From DASYVD01 sp050693035 (GTDB lineage Bacteria; Actinomycetota; UBA4738; CALAEC01): a DNA stretch of 8,734 nt. The notes beneath the pieces were generated by a model. It saw only the letters and a list, made by a program, of their open reading frames with translations, had not been told where the DNA came from and ran no database searches. Below are positions 7,091-8,734 of the stretch, piece after piece. The stretch covers positions 1 to 8,734 of the forward strand of contig JBOGWB010000003.1 in the NCBI GenBank assembly GCA_050693035.1. The letters run 5' to 3'. Every line of letters begins with the position of its first letter. The first letter of the stretch is position 1. Made by a program: the position numbers and the translations under genes.

Positions 7091-8046
7091 TGGACGTCCC
7101 CGAGGTCGTGCAGGGTGTGCTCGATGGTGACCCGCGGTTGGTGGCCCGGGCCATCTCCATGGTCGAGGACGGAGCCGAGGTCCTGCCGGAGCTGATCGCA
7201 GGGCTCTACCCCTCGACGGGAAGGGCCTACACGATCGGGCTCACCGGCTCGCCGGGCGTGGGGAAGTCGACCCTCGCCGCGACGCTGGTCGGGGCGGCCC
7301 GGGCTCGGGACCTCGGCGTGGCCGTGCTGGCGGTCGACCCCACGTCGCCCTTCACGGGGGGTGCGCTCCTCGGAGACCGGTTGCGGATGCAGTCCCACGC
7401 CACCGACCCAAAGGTGTTCATCCGGTCGATGGCCACCCGGGGGCACCTCGGGGGGCTGGCCCTTGCGGCTCCGGAGGCCGTGCGGGTGCTCGACGCCTCC
7501 GGGGCCGACATCATCATGATCGAGACGGTCGGCGTGGGACAGGCCGAGGTGGAGGTGGCTCGGGAGGCGGACACCACCCTCGTCGTGGTGGCTCCCGGGT
7601 GGGGGGACGCCGTGCAGGCGTCGAAGGCGGGCATCCTCGAGATCGCGGACGTGTTCGTCGTGAACAAGGCCGACCGGGAGGGAGCCAAGCAAGCGGCCCG
7701 GGACCTCGAGCAAATGCTGCACATGGGACCGGAGCTCGAATGGACCCCACCGATCGTGCAGACCACGGCGACGACCGGCGACGGTATCGACGGCTTGTGG
7801 GAGGCCATCGAGTCCCACCGGAAGCATCTGGAGGGGACCGGGCGGTTGGAGGATCGGCGACGGGAGCGGATCCTGCGCGAGGTCGAGGAGATGGTGCTGG
7901 CCCGGCTTCGCCGGCGGATGGCGGCAACACTCGAGGCCGGCGCGCTCGAGGAGCTCGGCGACGATCTTGTCGCCCGACGCGTCGATCCCTACGAGGCCAC
8001 GGATATCCTGTTGGAGAGGCTGTCGCCGACCGAGGAGCGTGGATGA
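7090..8046 (+). CDS. meaB: MeaB/ArgK-family G-protein chaperone of acyl-CoA mutase
   Basis: Cytoplasmic P-loop GTPase (318 residues; M. extorquens MeaB has about 330) that gates adenosylcobalamin loading and protects or rescues B12-dependent acyl-CoA mutases. Visible motifs are Walker A GSPGVGKST (53-61), VDPTSPFTGGALLGDR (81-96), IETVGVGQAE (143-152, Walker B/switch region) and the guanine-specificity NKAD (191-194). The C-terminal 100 or so residues form the helical dimerisation arm of the family. Its stop overlaps the mutase start (ATGA). Because the neighbouring mutase looks like isobutyryl-CoA mutase, this is likely the ICM-type partner, sometimes called MeaI, rather than a methylmalonyl-CoA mutase partner. 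ATG 7090 was chosen because MDVPEVVQG begins at the family N-terminal helix; a GTG at 7063 would add nine residues. The old label 'LAO/AO transport ATPase ArgK' should not be used. Confidence 0.93.
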   Translation: MDVPEVVQGVLDGDPRLVARAISMVEDGAEVLPELIAGLYPSTGRAYTIGLTGSPGVGKSTLAATLVGAARARDLGVAVLAVDPTSPFTGGALLGDRLRMQSHATDPKVFIRSMATRGHLGGLALAAPEAVRVLDASGADIIMIETVGVGQAEVEVAREADTTLVVVAPGWGDAVQASKAGILEIADVFVVNKADREGAKQAARDLEQMLHMGPELEWTPPIVQTTATTGDGIDGLWEAIESHRKHLEGTGRLEDRRRERILREVEEMVLARLRRRMAATLEAGALEELGDDLVARRVDPYEATDILLERLSPTEERG

Positions 8047-8734
8047 GGCCAACGGAAGATTGGCGCGACAAGTACCGGCAGGCGGGGGAGCGTGACGCCG
8101 ACTTCGAGAGCATCTCCGGCGAGCCGTTGGAGCCCCTGTACACGCCGGAGGACGTCGAAGGGCTGGATTACCAGCGTGACCTCGGATATCCCGGCGAGTA
8201 TCCCTACACCCGCGGTGTGTACCACTCCATGTACCGCGGCCGTTTGTGGACGATGCGTCAGTTCGCCGGGTACGGCACGCCCGACGAGACCAATCGGCGG
8301 TACAAGTTCCTCCTCGAGCACGGGCAGGGCGGGCTCTCGGTGGCATTCGACATGCCCACGCTCATGGGGCGGGACTCCGACGACCCCCGTTCGGAGGGCG
8401 AGGTGGGACGGTGCGGCGTGGCCACCGACTCGCTCGCGGACTTCGAGGTGCTCTTCGGCGGCATCCCACTGGGCGGCATCACCACCAGCATGACCATCAG
8501 CGGCCCGGCCGCCGTCATCTTCGCGTTCTTCCTGGCGGCCGCGGAGCGGCAGGGGGTGGACTGGAAGACCCTCGACGGGACCCTGCAAACGGACATCCTC
8601 AAGGAGTACATCGCACAGAAGGAATGGATCTTCCCGCCGCGACCGCACCTCCGGCTGATCGCCGACCTCATCGAGTTCTGCGCCGCCGAGGTTCCCAAGT
8701 GGCATCCGATCAGCGTCTCTGGCTACCACATCCG
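8043..8734 (+). CDS. icmA: Isobutyryl-CoA mutase-like large subunit (methylmalonyl-CoA mutase family), 5' part
   Basis: N-terminal 230 residues of an adenosylcobalamin-dependent acyl-CoA mutase; the frame stays open at the window end, so the gene is cut by the window, not broken. The TIM-barrel substrate domain is clear: YPYTRGVYHSMYRGRLWTMRQF (53-74 region), GLSVAFDMPTLMGRDSDDP, TSMTISGPA, LQTDILKEYIAQKEW and SVSGYH with His229 (His244 of P. shermanii methylmalonyl-CoA mutase). At the two substrate-selecting positions it has Phe74 (Tyr89 in that mutase) and Gln192 (Arg207). Phe/Gln is the isobutyryl-CoA mutase pattern; Tyr/Arg marks methylmalonyl- and Ile/Gln marks 2-hydroxyisobutyryl-CoA mutase. 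The predicted reaction is isobutyryl-CoA to n-butyryl-CoA, linking valine and fatty-acid carbon. Large subunits of this type (about 560 residues) lack the B12 domain and need a separate small subunit (IcmB), not visible here. ATG 8043 overlaps the meaB stop. Confidence 0.9.
   Translation, partial: MRPTEDWRDKYRQAGERDADFESISGEPLEPLYTPEDVEGLDYQRDLGYPGEYPYTRGVYHSMYRGRLWTMRQFAGYGTPDETNRRYKFLLEHGQGGLSVAFDMPTLMGRDSDDPRSEGEVGRCGVATDSLADFEVLFGGIPLGGITTSMTISGPAAVIFAFFLAAAERQGVDWKTLDGTLQTDILKEYIAQKEWIFPPRPHLRLIADLIEFCAAEVPKWHPISVSGYHI

Noticed and set aside
6826..8346. Long minus-strand open frame of 506 codons opposite meaB and the mutase
   Set aside because: It is antisense to two clear protein families, its product is Arg/Pro/His-rich with no recognisable domain, and long antisense frames are expected at this GC content.

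Overview
The window is a high-GC bacterial chromosome segment, most likely from an uncultured or poorly known actinomycete-type organism (Actinomycetota). The pointers are strong G/C bias at third codon positions, GTG starts with 4-bp stop/start overlaps, an apparently leaderless murA start with a TAnnnT box, and an isobutyryl-CoA-mutase-type large subunit that resembles the streptomycete enzyme as I remember it. The taxonomic call is an inference.

Layout: (1) 26-2035, minus strand: a secreted LVIVD-type beta-propeller of 669 residues, with a protease-associated (PA) domain and a calcium-loop-like motif inserted in one blade. (2) 2036-2245: a divergent intergenic region. It holds a good promoter for the minus-strand gene (TTGACA, 18 bp, TACATT), a TACAAT box placed for leaderless transcription of murA, a GC hairpin, a G-rich tract and a short direct repeat. 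(3) 2246-8734, plus strand: six tightly packed genes that look like one transcription unit: murA; a large membrane protein with an alkaline-phosphatase-like outer domain; a CPBP/CAAX-type membrane protease; an NAD-dependent sirtuin broken by a one-base frameshift; a MeaB/ArgK-type G-protein chaperone; and the 5' part of an icmA-like B12-dependent acyl-CoA mutase, cut by the window end. Three junctions are 4-bp overlaps, one is a 19-bp overlap and one is a 31-bp gap.

The first half of the operon is envelope-related: MurA makes the first committed peptidoglycan precursor, and the next two products are membrane proteins of unproven role. The second half is acyl-CoA metabolism: the mutase rearranges a CoA thioester carbon skeleton using adenosylcobalamin, the MeaB-like GTPase guards its cofactor loading, and the sirtuin could reverse acylation of metabolic enzymes. 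The mutase carries Phe and Gln at the two positions that separate isobutyryl-CoA mutase from methylmalonyl-CoA mutase, so a default 'methylmalonyl-CoA mutase' label is probably wrong in substrate.

I see no RNA genes, mobile elements, CRISPR arrays or phage genes. Nothing here amounts to a clearly new system. The most notable points are the mutase substrate signature, the sirtuin frameshift, the domain-inserted propeller, and the apparently degenerate phosphatase-like membrane protein.
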